NCBI GenBank assembly: GCA_018257865.1
Contig: JAEUBA010000045.1
Coordinates: forward strand, 124,001-188,000
DNA from: Stereocaulon alpinum
Lineage: Eukaryota; Ascomycota; Lecanoromycetes; Lecanorales; Stereocaulaceae
Direction of reading: 5' to 3'
DNA length: 64,000 nucleotides
Shown here: one piece after another, positions 37,011 through 47,515 of the stretch
Layout: every line of letters begins with the position of its first letter
How positions within the stretch are numbered: position 1 is the stretch's first letter
Made by a program: the position numbers and the translations under genes
Notes under the pieces: model-generated
The model's database searches: none
Told to the model about the DNA's origin: nothing
The model's input: only the letters and a program-made list of their open reading frames with translations

Positions 37011-37442
37011 CGTGATGAAAGGACAGCAGATGCTTACTTCTTTTCATGCCGTATATCCTCGTTGAGTCTTACTTCGTTCAGACAAAGCTACCTTAACGTA
37101 GTTCATGCGAAGAAATCTTGGGTCATGTGTTGTGAACAACCAAGTTGAGGCTTTGACAGCCGCTAAAGATTGCCTCCCGTTGATTGCAGTTTGAACTAAA
37201 TGCCAGAACAAGGAATACACAGCTGTTTACAAGTGTAGCTACATAGTTACACATCTTGGATTTGTCATCTGCACGGAAGGACAAGAGATACAGATTCATG
37301 GCCAGTGAGAAGCTTTTGCATTGGTCTAAGATTGCCCTCAGCCATTCTCAACAGCGTTGACCACTGGGGTCCAAGATCTAACGCTTCGCTAAGTCTGAAA
37401 AGTAGAGCAACCCTTCATTCGGTTCCTTTGACCCCGTATAGC
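37011..37442. promoter_or_regulatory. APC4 upstream region and RET2 3' flank
   Basis: A 432-bp gap between two minus-strand genes. It holds the APC4 promoter and RET2 terminator. No distinct motif recognised. Confidence 0.45.
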
Positions 37443-39180
37443 CTATTCGATCAAATAATTCTCCGCAACAGATTTGATGTCTTTAGTAAATGACACATCC
37501 TGGTCCATTTCTACTAGTGTGACTGAGGTAACCTAGGGGAAATTAGTCCGTCAGTCTCGAAAGGATCTTCTTGAACTCACATCAACGTCCACGAACGGCT
37601 TGCTTTTCGAGAAGCGCACACTCATGGGGAAGAATTCCGACTCATCTTCAGCTTGAGCCTCGAATTCAAAGGCTCCTGTAGCATTAGACTCGTCCACTGT
37701 ACCAATAGTCCACTCTAGACTGTCCCCTGAGACCTCGTATTGAGCATCAAAGCTCGATATGGCCGGCTCGCTGGTGCTGTAGGGAATCGTCACAACTACG
37801 TCGTGGAGACTGTCCGAGCCCGTCAACTCGAATTCGACGGTAATAGTATATGAGTCGTCTGAGCCTTTATTGACCCAGACAGTAAACGTGATTGGTAGAA
37901 CGCCAGTAGTATCTGCTGGAGCAGTTGCGCTCCAACGTAAGACTCCCACTGAAACGTTGTTTGCAGGAAAGCCCTTGGATGTGTCCTTCAATTGGATAAC
38001 TTTCGAGTTGCTGAACTGTGCTTTGTCCACATTGGGATGAGTCTTAAACTGAGCGTTGTGGGAGGCATTTGCGACAAGATCTAGCTTGACTTTGGTCATA
38101 GATTGGTCGGAGATACGCAATTGCAGGTCGCCTTTCACGTTGAACGATTTTAAAATGCCGTCTCTAGAAATCTTTGCAGATATACTTTCGGCAACAGTAG
38201 CATGAATCGCTTCACGGTCCGTGGATGTAGAAACGCGCGCGGATGGAGCTTTCTCGGCGGCTGCGATAGGCTGCGAATTGGAGATCAGAGGCGTCGAGTC
38301 CTCAGCCTGAGCGCCCAAGTCTCTCAGCATATCAGTAGTCTTAGATTTCTTGCCCAGCTGCATGCCTTTCCCTTTGGGAGCGGTAGTTCTGACATGGTGT
38401 TAGCAGCCATAGCAGAACGAGACCGAAAGCCCACGAACTTGAAGGATTTATTTTTTTCAGCCTCATAGCTATCGTAAGTACTCAGGCCTGCCGGTCGAGG
38501 TGGTGGAGTGTACGTAGGGTATGAGGGGGCACGAGGAACAGCACCACGACCGCTCCGTGACATCTCTTTTCGCTGTAGCTCGAGCTGCTTAGCTTTCCTC
38601 TTGCGTTCCTCTGTAGCTTCGAGTTCCTTGTTCTAATAAGAGTTTAGCACATAGCTAGGTAGTAGATGGAGGCAGAGTGTACCCTCGAGATGATTTCTTG
38701 TATCCTTTCCTCATGACTTTCCATCTCAAGAAAAGTCTTGATTTGGCTCAAGGAAAGATTCTCCCTGTAACCCAGAGTGACAAGCTCGTCGAAAGCGCTG
38801 AGCAATTCGTAGGCATTCCGTAAGATTTCCCTTTCATCTAAACTCTTACATATGCTGGTCACCACCTGGGCGAAAAGGTGCAAAGAGTCGATGTCTTGAA
38901 GTATGTTCGATTGTCGATTGGTGATGAGTACCATGTATAGCTCGTCCAATGGCTGGTATACGTAGCGAACATTGTCCTGCTCCACTGTCGTATGTTGTGT
39001 ACTGGAGTCTGCGAGCTTTGGGAAGGATGCCAGAAGTCCTTCAATTCTTGAACGTGCAACCTCTCGAAATTGCCTTGAGAGCACTGCCTTGCCCCCTCTT
39101 GTGCATATTGAAGCTGCGAGTACCACCTAGTGCAAATCAGCATAGTAAAATGAAGTTTATCTGGCCAGATGTTTCACCAT
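37443..39180 (-). CDS. RET2: Coatomer subunit delta (delta-COP)
   Basis: Exons (minus): 39178-39180, 38683-39126, 38439-38632, 37581-38388, 37443-37532; 512 aa. Delta-COP is part of the COPI coat that returns proteins from Golgi to ER. The longin-like N-domain begins MVVLAASICTRGGKAVLSRQF. A charged, Pro-rich linker (residues about 150-215) leads to TTAPKGKGMQLGKKSKTTDML, and the mu-homology domain fills the C-terminal half, ending in KSVAENYLIE. The first exon is only the ATG: splicing a 51-bp intron joins it to GTG GTA CTC, giving the universally conserved MVVLAAS start. The third intron uses the donor GTTCGT; with it the linker matches the family exactly. Confidence 0.93.
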
Positions 39181-39784
39181 CCTGACGATTTCCAATAGTT
39201 CTGGTAGAGAGCTAGTGAAAAGGTACCATTGCCTTCTGGTCAATGAAGACGAAGGTGCTTTCGTAAAATCAACACAAACTCATAAGGTAGCACAATTACC
39301 ATAAGTACGTATTCTGACTTTCAGAGCCAGAGAGCTAAATCGAGCCAGATGTGTGATTGATACGATGAGGACTAAGCTACGGGAGCTAAGCCGAATACAT
39401 AAAGCGCAGGTCTCAATAGCTTTTGAACTCCTCTCTTACTCAACTTTACATCCAGAAATTTAGTAGCTCCTACTATCTTCGCGATACGACGTGATTGTTC
39501 CACGGTACGTGGCACCAAACGCTTAGAGCCTTGTACTATCCATCTATCCAAGCTTCAGCGCGTCCGAGTGAACATCCAAACCACGACACTCACTTCCTCT
39601 CAAGTCGACATCATATACAGAGGGCGTATGAGTCAATAACGCATTAGGCAACCAACAGACTCTTCCTACAAGCAGACTCATTTTTCATATGAACCTCACT
39701 CCATACACATAAGACTAGTCTACACCGACGTATCCTCACAGTTAATATGGTCAAGAACACACGCCACCGCATCCTGCTTTCAAC
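39181..39784. promoter_or_regulatory. Divergent promoter region between RET2 and the acidic-protein gene
   Basis: 604 bp separating two start codons on opposite strands, so it must serve both genes. No canonical element stands out; the sequence just before 39785 is A/C-rich, like many fungal leader regions. Confidence 0.5.
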
Positions 39785-42601
39785 ATGACCACATTGCAAA
39801 TGCAGAATACCTCCAATTTCGAACCATCAGCTACAGAAGATCCAATGGAGCTTACCTCTGACATGGATCGTCGCTTTGCTGCTGATGAGGATATCGACAT
39901 CGATCTTGACCTCACAGCTGACCATCACCAGGACCTAGAAGACGAATACATGGGCGAAGACGTCAACGTCTTTACAGACCCAGCCTCAGCAAATGAAGAA
40001 GAAATGTACACAGCGAACGATGATGAGATGGCAGATGATACCTACGCGGAGGGATCAGTCGCGGGGCGATCATCGGTGCAAGACGAAGATCTTGAAGATG
40101 CCACGTCTACGGCCCCTTACCTCGATGAAGACACGATTGCGGAGTCTCATACAGAGCATACTCTCGACGGCCCTCAAGAGTTTTCTAGCAGCTCAGAGGC
40201 CAAAGCCACCCAAAAAGATGATCTAGGTTACCACGAGATGCCGAGCACGTCCGAAGCGGACTCAGGTGTTGTCCTCGGAACAATCCCCGAAGGGCAAACG
40301 GAGCAGACAGCCTTCAATCATGCCACATCCCTACTAACAAACAAGGAAGTTTTGCAAGATTCCGCACAAGATCATGAGGAAATCAGCAGACTAGACGATC
40401 CAACCCATCACCAATATTCACAAGGATCCATTCAAGAGCCTTTCCAATTACACGAGAAGAAGACTAGTGATGGAGTGATATCTAGCTATGAGTACTCCAC
40501 CGAAGCGTTCGCTGGCGAGGAATCGTATGCTTCAGAAGCCAATCCAGATCAGTCAGTACCCGAAGAGGAGTCAGCAATTTCTTCGAGAGAAGAAGTGCTG
40601 GCTCGTCGAGATGTCACAGCGGGGAACCAGGTCGAGGATTTTTCGACCGCGCCTAGGGAGCCCACATTGCAAGCTCACACCTACGTTCATCCTGTCGTGA
40701 TTGTATACCAAGATACCGAGATCTCACTCTTCCCACCGATTGACCAAGAAGGGCAACATTCCACTACATACTTATTGCAAGATGAACAAGTTGCTGGTGA
40801 ATCAATCAAGAAACTTTTGGGGGCTTGTAGATCCATACTGGGGGACAGCATCACCGATCATGATGAATTGGTGATCAGCATCGATGGCCTTGATCTTAAT
40901 ATTAGTGAAGTAAGTCTGTCATACACGTCTGGACTGGTCTTCGTTACTGACTTTCCCCAGTTCACTACAGACCTTTCTAACATCACCCTTCTACAACTGA
41001 TCGATGTTCATATTAACCTGCATCATAATGACGGGCTTGAGAACCCACCACCTCTATACATGAATCTAACCACGAAGACTACTTTCTCGCATCGTTTCGA
41101 GTCCTTACAGAATGCTATCATGGAGGGGAAAGGGTTTTCGCAGCTTCGAACATTGGAGGTCTACTACGACGAACATCATGCCGAGGTTGGTGGAGGCCAA
41201 GATCACGGGGGTGCAGACGATCTACAGAATACTGACATAGTAAAGAACCTCGAGGCAGAAGCTTCGGTAGACAATGAGGGCACGGAAATCAGAGACACGC
41301 ACCAGAGTGATGATTCTCAAAGCAATGCGGTGACTTTGGCGGATTCTCAGCAGACCTCAGATACGGCGACGCAAGCTTCGGTCCCAAGATCCAGCGTTGA
41401 TGACGTCGGTAAAGACTCTGATACTGCAGAAGCGCAGCTCGATTCGAAGGAAGTCGAAGAGGTTGACAGTGGAGGGAAACCGAGCAACGGACCCGTACAC
41501 ACTAACGAAGAAGCTTCCAACCCTTCCTCACCACCTCTTACTAGCCAGGCCCAAGCCCAAAGACCCGCCGAATCAACTCTAGAGGACGAAGATTCGATCG
41601 AATACGAAGACGAGGAAACGGCGCCTGGAACGTCAACCGGTTCTTCTACCTTGCAAGGTGATATTCTTGACACGAATGCGGATCAAAATTATGGCGAGAC
41701 AAAAGAGCGAAAGCCGTCCGCGCATGACAGTGACCTCAATAATCGTCTGACAGTCCCTGATAGCACTGCGGAAGCAGAAAAGGTAAATGCGGAACGTACT
41801 GCCACCGCTGGGATAGAGGGCCAAGGCCCGTATGACGTAGAGGATGGTTTTGGGAATCCCAACCATTATGATGAAGAAGACGAAGATGAAGTAGGGGAGG
41901 AAGAACATGATTCAGCCGACGATTACGATGAGGGCTGGAACGAAGAAGCCGTAGGAGTACATGATGAAGGCCAACTCCAACGAGACCAACTTGTGCCCGT
42001 TGATAACGCTAATGATAATCAAGACGAGAAGTCTACCCAACAGGAGGATCTTGAGGAGAGCGACGAGACTCAAGAGCAAGCGGCTCAAAACCACGCCGAA
42101 GAATACCTAGGAGATGGCGCACTGTCCGAGATTGGTAGCGGTGATCGGCTGATGTCCCATTCTGTTCAGAATGAAGATGGGACTCTCCGTGATCCTCAAG
42201 CCGAAGAGCAGACAAACATCAATGATGTCGGAAGCGGCGGAAGACTTCCGGAAGACAATTCGCACAAGGTCTACCCCAGTGATGATCATGTCAGTCCATC
42301 CAATAAAACGAATCTAGAGTCTTCACATTCAGAAAGCAACGCGGAGCCGCCCAAACTGGATGACGATGAGATAAGCTATGAGGACGAAGATGTTGGCGAG
42401 ACTATTCAAGAGGCATCCAATACTGAGCTCAACGCTGCTTCAAGCCCTGGGTCTCTGAAGCGACCTCGAAGTCTCCATGAAGACGACGATGGAGTGGAAG
42501 AGAACCTTCAAGGTAAGCAATCTCCATTGTACAATGCAATCAAGTATGACTATGAGCTGATAAGTGTTCAAACAGATGCGAAGCGTGTCCGCTCTGATTG
42601 A
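39785..42601 (+). CDS. Large acidic, low-complexity protein of unknown function (900 aa)
   Basis: Exons 39785-40909, 40961-42512, 42576-42601. Both introns (51 and 63 bp) are multiples of three without stops, so the unspliced frame is also open; consensus GTAAG donors and CAG acceptors favour splicing. The N-terminus MELTSDMDRRFAADEDIDIDLDLTADHHQDLEDEYMGED is very acidic. One better-ordered block lies near residues 300-460 (VHPVVIVYQDTEISLFPP, LGACRSILGDSI, LLQLIDVHINLHHNDG, PPLYMNLTTKTTFSHRFESL). The rest is Glu/Asp/Ser/Gln-rich and probably disordered, ending in basic patches (KRPRSL and DAKRVRSD) that could be nuclear signals. The order-plus-disorder layout recalls fungal chromatin-associated proteins, but I assign no function. 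Confidence 0.8.
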   Translation: MTTLQMQNTSNFEPSATEDPMELTSDMDRRFAADEDIDIDLDLTADHHQDLEDEYMGEDVNVFTDPASANEEEMYTANDDEMADDTYAEGSVAGRSSVQDEDLEDATSTAPYLDEDTIAESHTEHTLDGPQEFSSSSEAKATQKDDLGYHEMPSTSEADSGVVLGTIPEGQTEQTAFNHATSLLTNKEVLQDSAQDHEEISRLDDPTHHQYSQGSIQEPFQLHEKKTSDGVISSYEYSTEAFAGEESYASEANPDQSVPEEESAISSREEVLARRDVTAGNQVEDFSTAPREPTLQAHTYVHPVVIVYQDTEISLFPPIDQEGQHSTTYLLQDEQVAGESIKKLLGACRSILGDSITDHDELVISIDGLDLNISEVSLSYTSGLVFVTDFPQFTTDLSNITLLQLIDVHINLHHNDGLENPPPLYMNLTTKTTFSHRFESLQNAIMEGKGFSQLRTLEVYYDEHHAEVGGGQDHGGADDLQNTDIVKNLEAEASVDNEGTEIRDTHQSDDSQSNAVTLADSQQTSDTATQASVPRSSVDDVGKDSDTAEAQLDSKEVEEVDSGGKPSNGPVHTNEEASNPSSPPLTSQAQAQRPAESTLEDEDSIEYEDEETAPGTSTGSSTLQGDILDTNADQNYGETKERKPSAHDSDLNNRLTVPDSTAEAEKVNAERTATAGIEGQGPYDVEDGFGNPNHYDEEDEDEVGEEEHDSADDYDEGWNEEAVGVHDEGQLQRDQLVPVDNANDNQDEKSTQQEDLEESDETQEQAAQNHAEEYLGDGALSEIGSGDRLMSHSVQNEDGTLRDPQAEEQTNINDVGSGGRLPEDNSHKVYPSDDHVSPSNKTNLESSHSESNAEPPKLDDDEISYEDEDVGETIQEASNTELNAASSPGSLKRPRSLHEDDDGVEENLQGKQSPLYNAIKYDYELISVQTDAKRVRSD

Positions 42602-43814
42602 AGCCCTTGAAGCCTCCATCACATCGACCTCGTCCCAAATCGCTGCGGACACGGCCGGATCTGACTTTCGATCTCTATCAGGCTTATCTCATGGAACTCT
42701 CGCGTTAGTTTGCTAGCAACTACTTCAGGAAGGAGGCTGCCATCGATTCCAGGGCTTCCGTGTTGTTCTTGTACCCCCGAAAGGCATCAAAGCGGTCAGT
42801 CGGATTAACGGCCGTGATCATACGGGCACGCCAAATTTGGCACGGTCAACTAACAATGCAGGTTTCGCTTCTCTTCAGCAAGGTAGGTCGGTTCATTAGG
42901 CATCCCAGGTTTGGTTCTCTCTCGTTTCGCCCTGTTATTTACGCAGTATCCCCTTCCCCTTTCTACGCCAGATACCCCTGATGCTTTTGCATTGCACAAT
43001 TGACATTCTGGAGCCCGCACGGTGCGCGGCGTTCATGCTGACTTCCATGTTTCTGTACTTTACTCGGTTTCGGTTTTGGGGTGTCAGCATCAACATCCTT
43101 CGCATTTCGGCGACCTTGCTCAACTGGAAACGTGGTTGGGATGGACTTGGCAGATATGGCGTTTCATCTGAATTTCTGCAGTCCTGGCGCGGAAAGGAGG
43201 CCAGGAACGCACAAATGCGTGTAAGATAACTTTCATCGTGCAATCGCAGGCACACGAAGTAGTCAAACCCAATGTTTGATGATAGTAGATTGAACTCCTC
43301 TTCCACACTTTTCCAGATCCTACTCGGCCGAGTTCTGATAGCGCTAACGGCAAAGCGGTCGCCAAGCTTTTTAGCGGCCGCTCGCCGAGGTTGGCCAAAG
43401 GGGCTTTAGGGTTATTTTGGGATGCTGTCTTCTGGAGAAAGGACAAGCCTCAGATCTCGAATTAATCTTCATACCGTCTAATCGCTTTCGTATCCCCTAA
43501 TCACCTATTCCCACGCTCATTCTAGAAGCTGCTTGCGCAGCCTCGATCAGTCTTTCAACCTAGTCTGTAAGCGATCCAACGAAAGACCGCCGCGACTGTC
43601 CCTTATCCTGCGCCAACCTCCCTGCGAAGATATTAACCTGAGGCAACATCAACCTCGACTTTTGCCGGTCTATGATATCTAGGCGGCGTTGCTACGTTGT
43701 TTTGCTGGGGATCATCGAAAGACGCCGCGCTGGCGCTGCGTGGCCTTCACATCTGGACTGAGAACATAAAGCGATTAAGGCCACCAGGAAGGCGGCATCA
43801 CCAACACAGTCAAG
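42602..43814. other. Long intergenic region upstream of the NIPA-type gene
   Basis: 1.2 kb with overlapping short frames on both strands but no family signal. It likely contains the 3' end of the acidic-protein gene and a long leader/promoter for the transporter. Confidence 0.45.
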
Positions 43815-45106
43815 ATGGTGGAAGACAAGTATGTCGGATTGGCCCTGGCCATATTGTCGACTATGGCAATTGGGACAAGCTTCGTCATAACAAAAAAGGG
43901 ACTATTAGATGCCAGCGAAAAACATGGCTTTGAAGGAGACGGATTTGCATATTTGAAGAGTCCCATGTGGTGGGGAGGTATCGTCACAATGGTTCTCGGA
44001 GAAGTCGCCAATTTCGCTGCTTACGCTTTTGCACCGGCTATACTGGTGACGCCGTTGGGTGCCCTAAGTGTGTTGATTGGTGCTATGCTGGGATCATACT
44101 TCCTCAAAGAAGACTTGGGGACACTGGGAAGGCTGGGATGTGCGCTATGTCTTATTGGATCCGTCATAATAGTGCTGCATGCACCGCCAGACAAAGACAT
44201 CAACACTGTGGATGAGATATTGATTTATGCTATACATCCAGGTATGAACTCTGTAAGGTCTTCCATTCCTAGTGCTGAAAGTCATCGCCAATGCAGCATT
44301 CCTCTTTTACTGCGCTGCAGTCGCCATATTCTCCAGTGTCATGATCTACAAGATCGCTCCCATATATGGCAAGAGAAACCCACTCATATACATATCCATA
44401 TGTTCGACAGTTGGATCTGTATCCGTCATGTCCGTCAAGGCCTTCGGCATCGCCTTGAAGTTGACCTTGAACGGACACAATCAACTTACGCATCCTTCAA
44501 CCTGGGCATTCGCCATCGTTACCATTTGCTGCATCCTAACACAGATGAATTACTTTAACAAAGCTCTTAGCCAATTCTCGACCTCAATGTGAGAACCCTG
44601 TCCCATTTCTCGGCGAGAGGGATACTGACGATTCCCCTAGAGTGAACCCTCTATACTATGTGACATTCACAACGGCAACCCTCGTCGCATCCTTCATCCT
44701 CTTCGGCGGCTTCAACACCACAGACGCAGTCAACACCATCTCCCTCCTCTCCGGCTTCCTCGTCATCTTCACAGGCGTCTACCTCCTCAACCTCTCCCGC
44801 GGCGACCCCAACGGGCATAAACTCCTGAATGGCCACATCGCATCGGATGGTGTGCCAGTCGACGGCATAACTGGCCTACAAACGCGACATAGCATGCAAA
44901 TACGGCGGAGTGGAGACGCGGGACGAGCCAGTACTGCCTCGAGAGGGGAGAGGGGTATGCTGATGCACTCGTTTGACGAGGAGCATACGGTGGGCCTGGG
45001 ACGATTAGCGGAGGATAGCGAAGAAGACGACGAACTGGGAGCGAAGAAGGTCAACGGTGGGCCATACCATGAACTGCCCTTACCCGTCAAGAGCGAGGAG
45101 CAATAA
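43815..45106 (+). CDS. NIPA-type magnesium transporter (drug/metabolite transporter superfamily)
   Basis: Exons 43815-44241, 44297-44588, 44641-45106; 394 aa. Introns of 55 and 52 bp. The start MVEDKYVGLALAILSTMAIGTSFVITKKGL is the family signature. Further hallmarks are WWGGIVTMVLGEVANFAAYAFAPAILVTPLGALSVLIGAML, FLKEDLGTLGRLGC, and NPLYYVTFTTATLVASFILF. About nine transmembrane segments can be seen, followed by a hydrophilic cytosolic tail of about 100 residues with an acidic EDSEEDDEL patch. Animal NIPA proteins carry Mg2+ across plasma and endosomal membranes; substrate here is inferred from the family. The first intron joins HPAFLFYC and the second TSIVNPLYY, both conserved. Confidence 0.88.
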
Positions 45107-45930
45107 AGTTCCTTCAGCCGGGGAAAATACCTCTTTCTTTTGGTTTCCTTATAAAGACAGGCTAAGAGGGGGTTCTACATTGGTACGCATGCAACGTTTC
45201 GACCTCGGTTTAACGCGATGTGATCTGAATCATGCATTGGGACGGCGTTATACACTCGGGCATCTTGGTAGTCGCCAATTGAGGAAGGCGCACAGGTGCT
45301 TGTACATGTTAGGCATGGCATGGAAGGGATAGATACCCATGGTGGTGGGGTGGTACGGTATGGTATGTTCGGGACTCATGAGACGACCGTTGTATGTATA
45401 TATGATGTAGCGAAAACGTTTGTCTCCGAATATATCGTTATCAATTTCATACAGTAGTCTGTCTCTGCATAAATTGTTGCTATATTTCCAGCCCTTGGCT
45501 AAAGTTAACTACCCCTGAAGATCATAGGTGTGAAGCGTTCCTGGGGATTAGTCAGTAGACCTGGCGCCACAACCTTCTTGTAAACTCTACATGCGTTGGC
45601 GAAGCCTTGTGCTAGCTATGTCGATGTATGGCTCTGATGAGCTTTCAATAACAGGAAACTGTCCATTTGTGCCATGGCATTTAGGGAACTTGGTAAACAA
45701 ATACATGTTTTGTTGGAAACCCCTCCTCATCATCACAAAAACTCCAGCTGCCATTGCCTCTGTTGGAAGGTAGAGACAAAAGGTCAGAAGCAGGATAACG
45801 TAAGAGGATGTGGACCACGTAGAGATGACATGATGCTCACATATACTTTCCTCGTTGCGAGATCCCAGCTAATTGCCAGCCAGCCATCCACAACACTATG
45901 ACCCACACTCGCTTTCCCCAATCTTCCCCT
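45107..45930. other. Convergent intergenic region
   Basis: Lies between the stop codons of the NIPA-type gene (+) and the first small-protein gene (-), so it should hold two terminators. Only chance frames are seen. Confidence 0.5.
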
Positions 45931-46531
45931 TTACAGTAGCTCACTACAAGGCCCCAAACACCCACTGCCCACCCACCCCACCCCATTCTCCCAAACATCA
46001 AACGACAGCGCCACGATCCCAAAAGTGTTCACAAACAGCGCCAGCACAGCTTCCGCGCCAGCCCACATGTACCACCTATACATGCTCATTCCGGGTTAGT
46101 ATCAGTAGGTTACTACCTTGGGGACAGTCCAAGGATGACGCAGAGGATACATACGTCATGTTAGCTCCTGGCGCCAGGACCAACCTCACGCCACCATGAG
46201 CATAGACACGCAGATTCGGACCCATGGGCGTGTGGACTTGGTGGAGGAGATGGGACATTGCTTCGAGGGAAGCTGCTGTGAGGATTCTGAAGGTGGGGAG
46301 TGGGGGGAGTGGTGCGCCGTATCTGCAGAATACTATGCTGCCGCTGAGGGTTGCGTGGTGGTAGGGGTCTGGTGGAAGGGCTTGGTGGGTGGTATTTGGG
46401 TGGGTGAGGTTAGGCGGGAGGAAGTTGGTGAGGAGGCTGGAGGGGTGGAGGGGTGGTAGGGGGGATGTTAGAGCGAGGGTGTAGAAGAGGTGGAGATGGA
46501 AGACGAGATGGATTGGTTTGAATAGGTGCAT
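45931..46531 (-). CDS. Tandem small secreted/membrane protein 1 (173 aa)
   Basis: Exons (minus): 46155-46531 and 45931-46075. The 79-bp intron falls inside the conserved MT/W motif; joining it restores GANMTWYMWAG. The first ATG is at 46531. The N-terminus (HLVFHLHLFYTLALTSPLP) looks like a signal peptide. Then come a Pro/Thr/Asn-rich segment with N-glycosylation sites, DPY near residue 55, VFCRYG, LVLAPGANMTW, a hydrophobic stretch (AEAVLALFVNTFGIVALSFDVW) and a Gly-rich end (VGWVGSGCLG). It shares this layout with the next three genes and is the most divergent: the Cys of the EC..H motif is absent. It is the only one of the four with an intron. Function unknown. Confidence 0.72.
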
Positions 46532-46621
46532 GATCACTGGGGGATGAGTGTAGAGGATTGGATGATGGGGTGATGCGAGATGTTGTTCTTGTTGCTGCTT
46601 TGCCGCGTGTCCCTTCTCAAG

Positions 46622-46637
46622 TGTCGCTTTGTCGCAT
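46622..46637 (-). promoter_or_regulatory. Conserved upstream element of tandem gene 1
   Basis: On the coding strand the site reads ATGCGACAAAGCGACA, two GCGACA copies in direct repeat, 91 bp upstream of the ATG at 46531. A 15/16 match lies at a similar distance before tandem gene 2. Confidence 0.5.
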
Positions 46638-46663
46638 ATATCTCCACTCGATACATCCTTTGC

Positions 46664-47248
46664 TCACCCTCTAATGCGTCTCAAGCGACCACCACCCGCA
46701 TATCCAACATCCAGATCCACAATATCAAAGCTGAACTCCACAAACTCATAAGTATCGACAAATAACAAGACCAGAACTACCGTCGCACTCCACATCGCCC
46801 AGGTCGTTGCTGTTAAAGGCGTGAGATCCAGCGTCACATTCCCGGCAAGATATATGAGCGTCGTCCCGATGCGCGCGTTTGGAGCATGCTGCATGTGCGC
46901 AATACACTCGCGTTGTGCTTGGGCGAGAGTTGAGAACACGTCGGTGGGATTTAGATCGTCCCCGTAGTGGTGAAATTTGACGCTGCCACCTGTGACCGTC
47001 CTCATAGACAAAGGGTCCACAGGGAGGCGGTTGGTGGCAGATATGGTTTGGCTGGCCTGTGGAAGTGTGAGATTACAGTGGAGGAGCGTAACAAGGATTT
47101 GTGCATTGTGTAGAAGGGTGAGATTGCTTGGGGATGGAAGAATGTCGAGTAGCTGCGCAGGCTTCGGCGCTGGTGAGGTGGCTGTGAGGACGAGGGTAGA
47201 ATGATGGATCTGGAGAAGGCCGAAACAGACTGCTTTAGCCAGGAGCAT
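46664..47248 (-). CDS. Tandem small secreted/membrane protein 2 (194 aa)
   Basis: A single exon, ATG at 47248. It has an N-terminal signal-peptide-like hydrophobic stretch (about 1-25), then PAPKPAQLLDILPSPSNLTLL, which matches gene 3 almost word for word. The family core is VDPLSMRTVTGGSVKFHHYG, AQRECIAH, IGTTLIYLAG, LDLTP...TTWAMWSA, a hydrophobic stretch VVLVLLFVDTYEFVEFSFDI and a Gly-rich end. The stop codon lies 132 bp before the start of gene 1, same strand. The late hydrophobic stretch could be a membrane anchor or the core of a secreted domain. I know of no described function. Confidence 0.75.
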   Translation of the reverse strand: MLLAKAVCFGLLQIHHSTLVLTATSPAPKPAQLLDILPSPSNLTLLHNAQILVTLLHCNLTLPQASQTISATNRLPVDPLSMRTVTGGSVKFHHYGDDLNPTDVFSTLAQAQRECIAHMQHAPNARIGTTLIYLAGNVTLDLTPLTATTWAMWSATVVLVLLFVDTYEFVEFSFDIVDLDVGYAGGGRLRRIRG

Positions 47249-47326
47249 GATGGTGGAAGTGATCTATTCAACTTGTCCAAAGGGAAAACTTTATGCTCCT
47301 GTTTTTGATTTTCTCCAAGTTTCGCA

Positions 47327-47342
47327 TGTCGCGTTGTCGCAT
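47327..47342 (-). promoter_or_regulatory. Conserved upstream element of tandem gene 2
   Basis: Coding-strand reading ATGCGACAACGCGACA, 79 bp upstream of the ATG at 47248. It differs from the site before gene 1 at one base. Only half of it (GCGACA) is found before gene 4, near 49195-49200. Confidence 0.5.
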
Positions 47343-47515
47343 CTGTGTCCCTATCCTTGGTGTCGCCATTATTTGGTAAGCTATTGCTGTACAGCTTGTT
47401 CATCTTACTCAAAGATATAGCTTTGTAGTCGAAATCGAAGCTTCGTGGCTGCTTGTTACGATAGTCCGGGTTGGAGTCCGCTCTCAGCCTGAACCACTTT
47501 GGCTACTCTGAGGCC

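Noticed and set aside
42760..43446. Frames of 70-123 codons between the acidic protein and the NIPA-type gene
   Set aside because: Mutually overlapping on both strands, with no motif; probably leader and promoter sequence.
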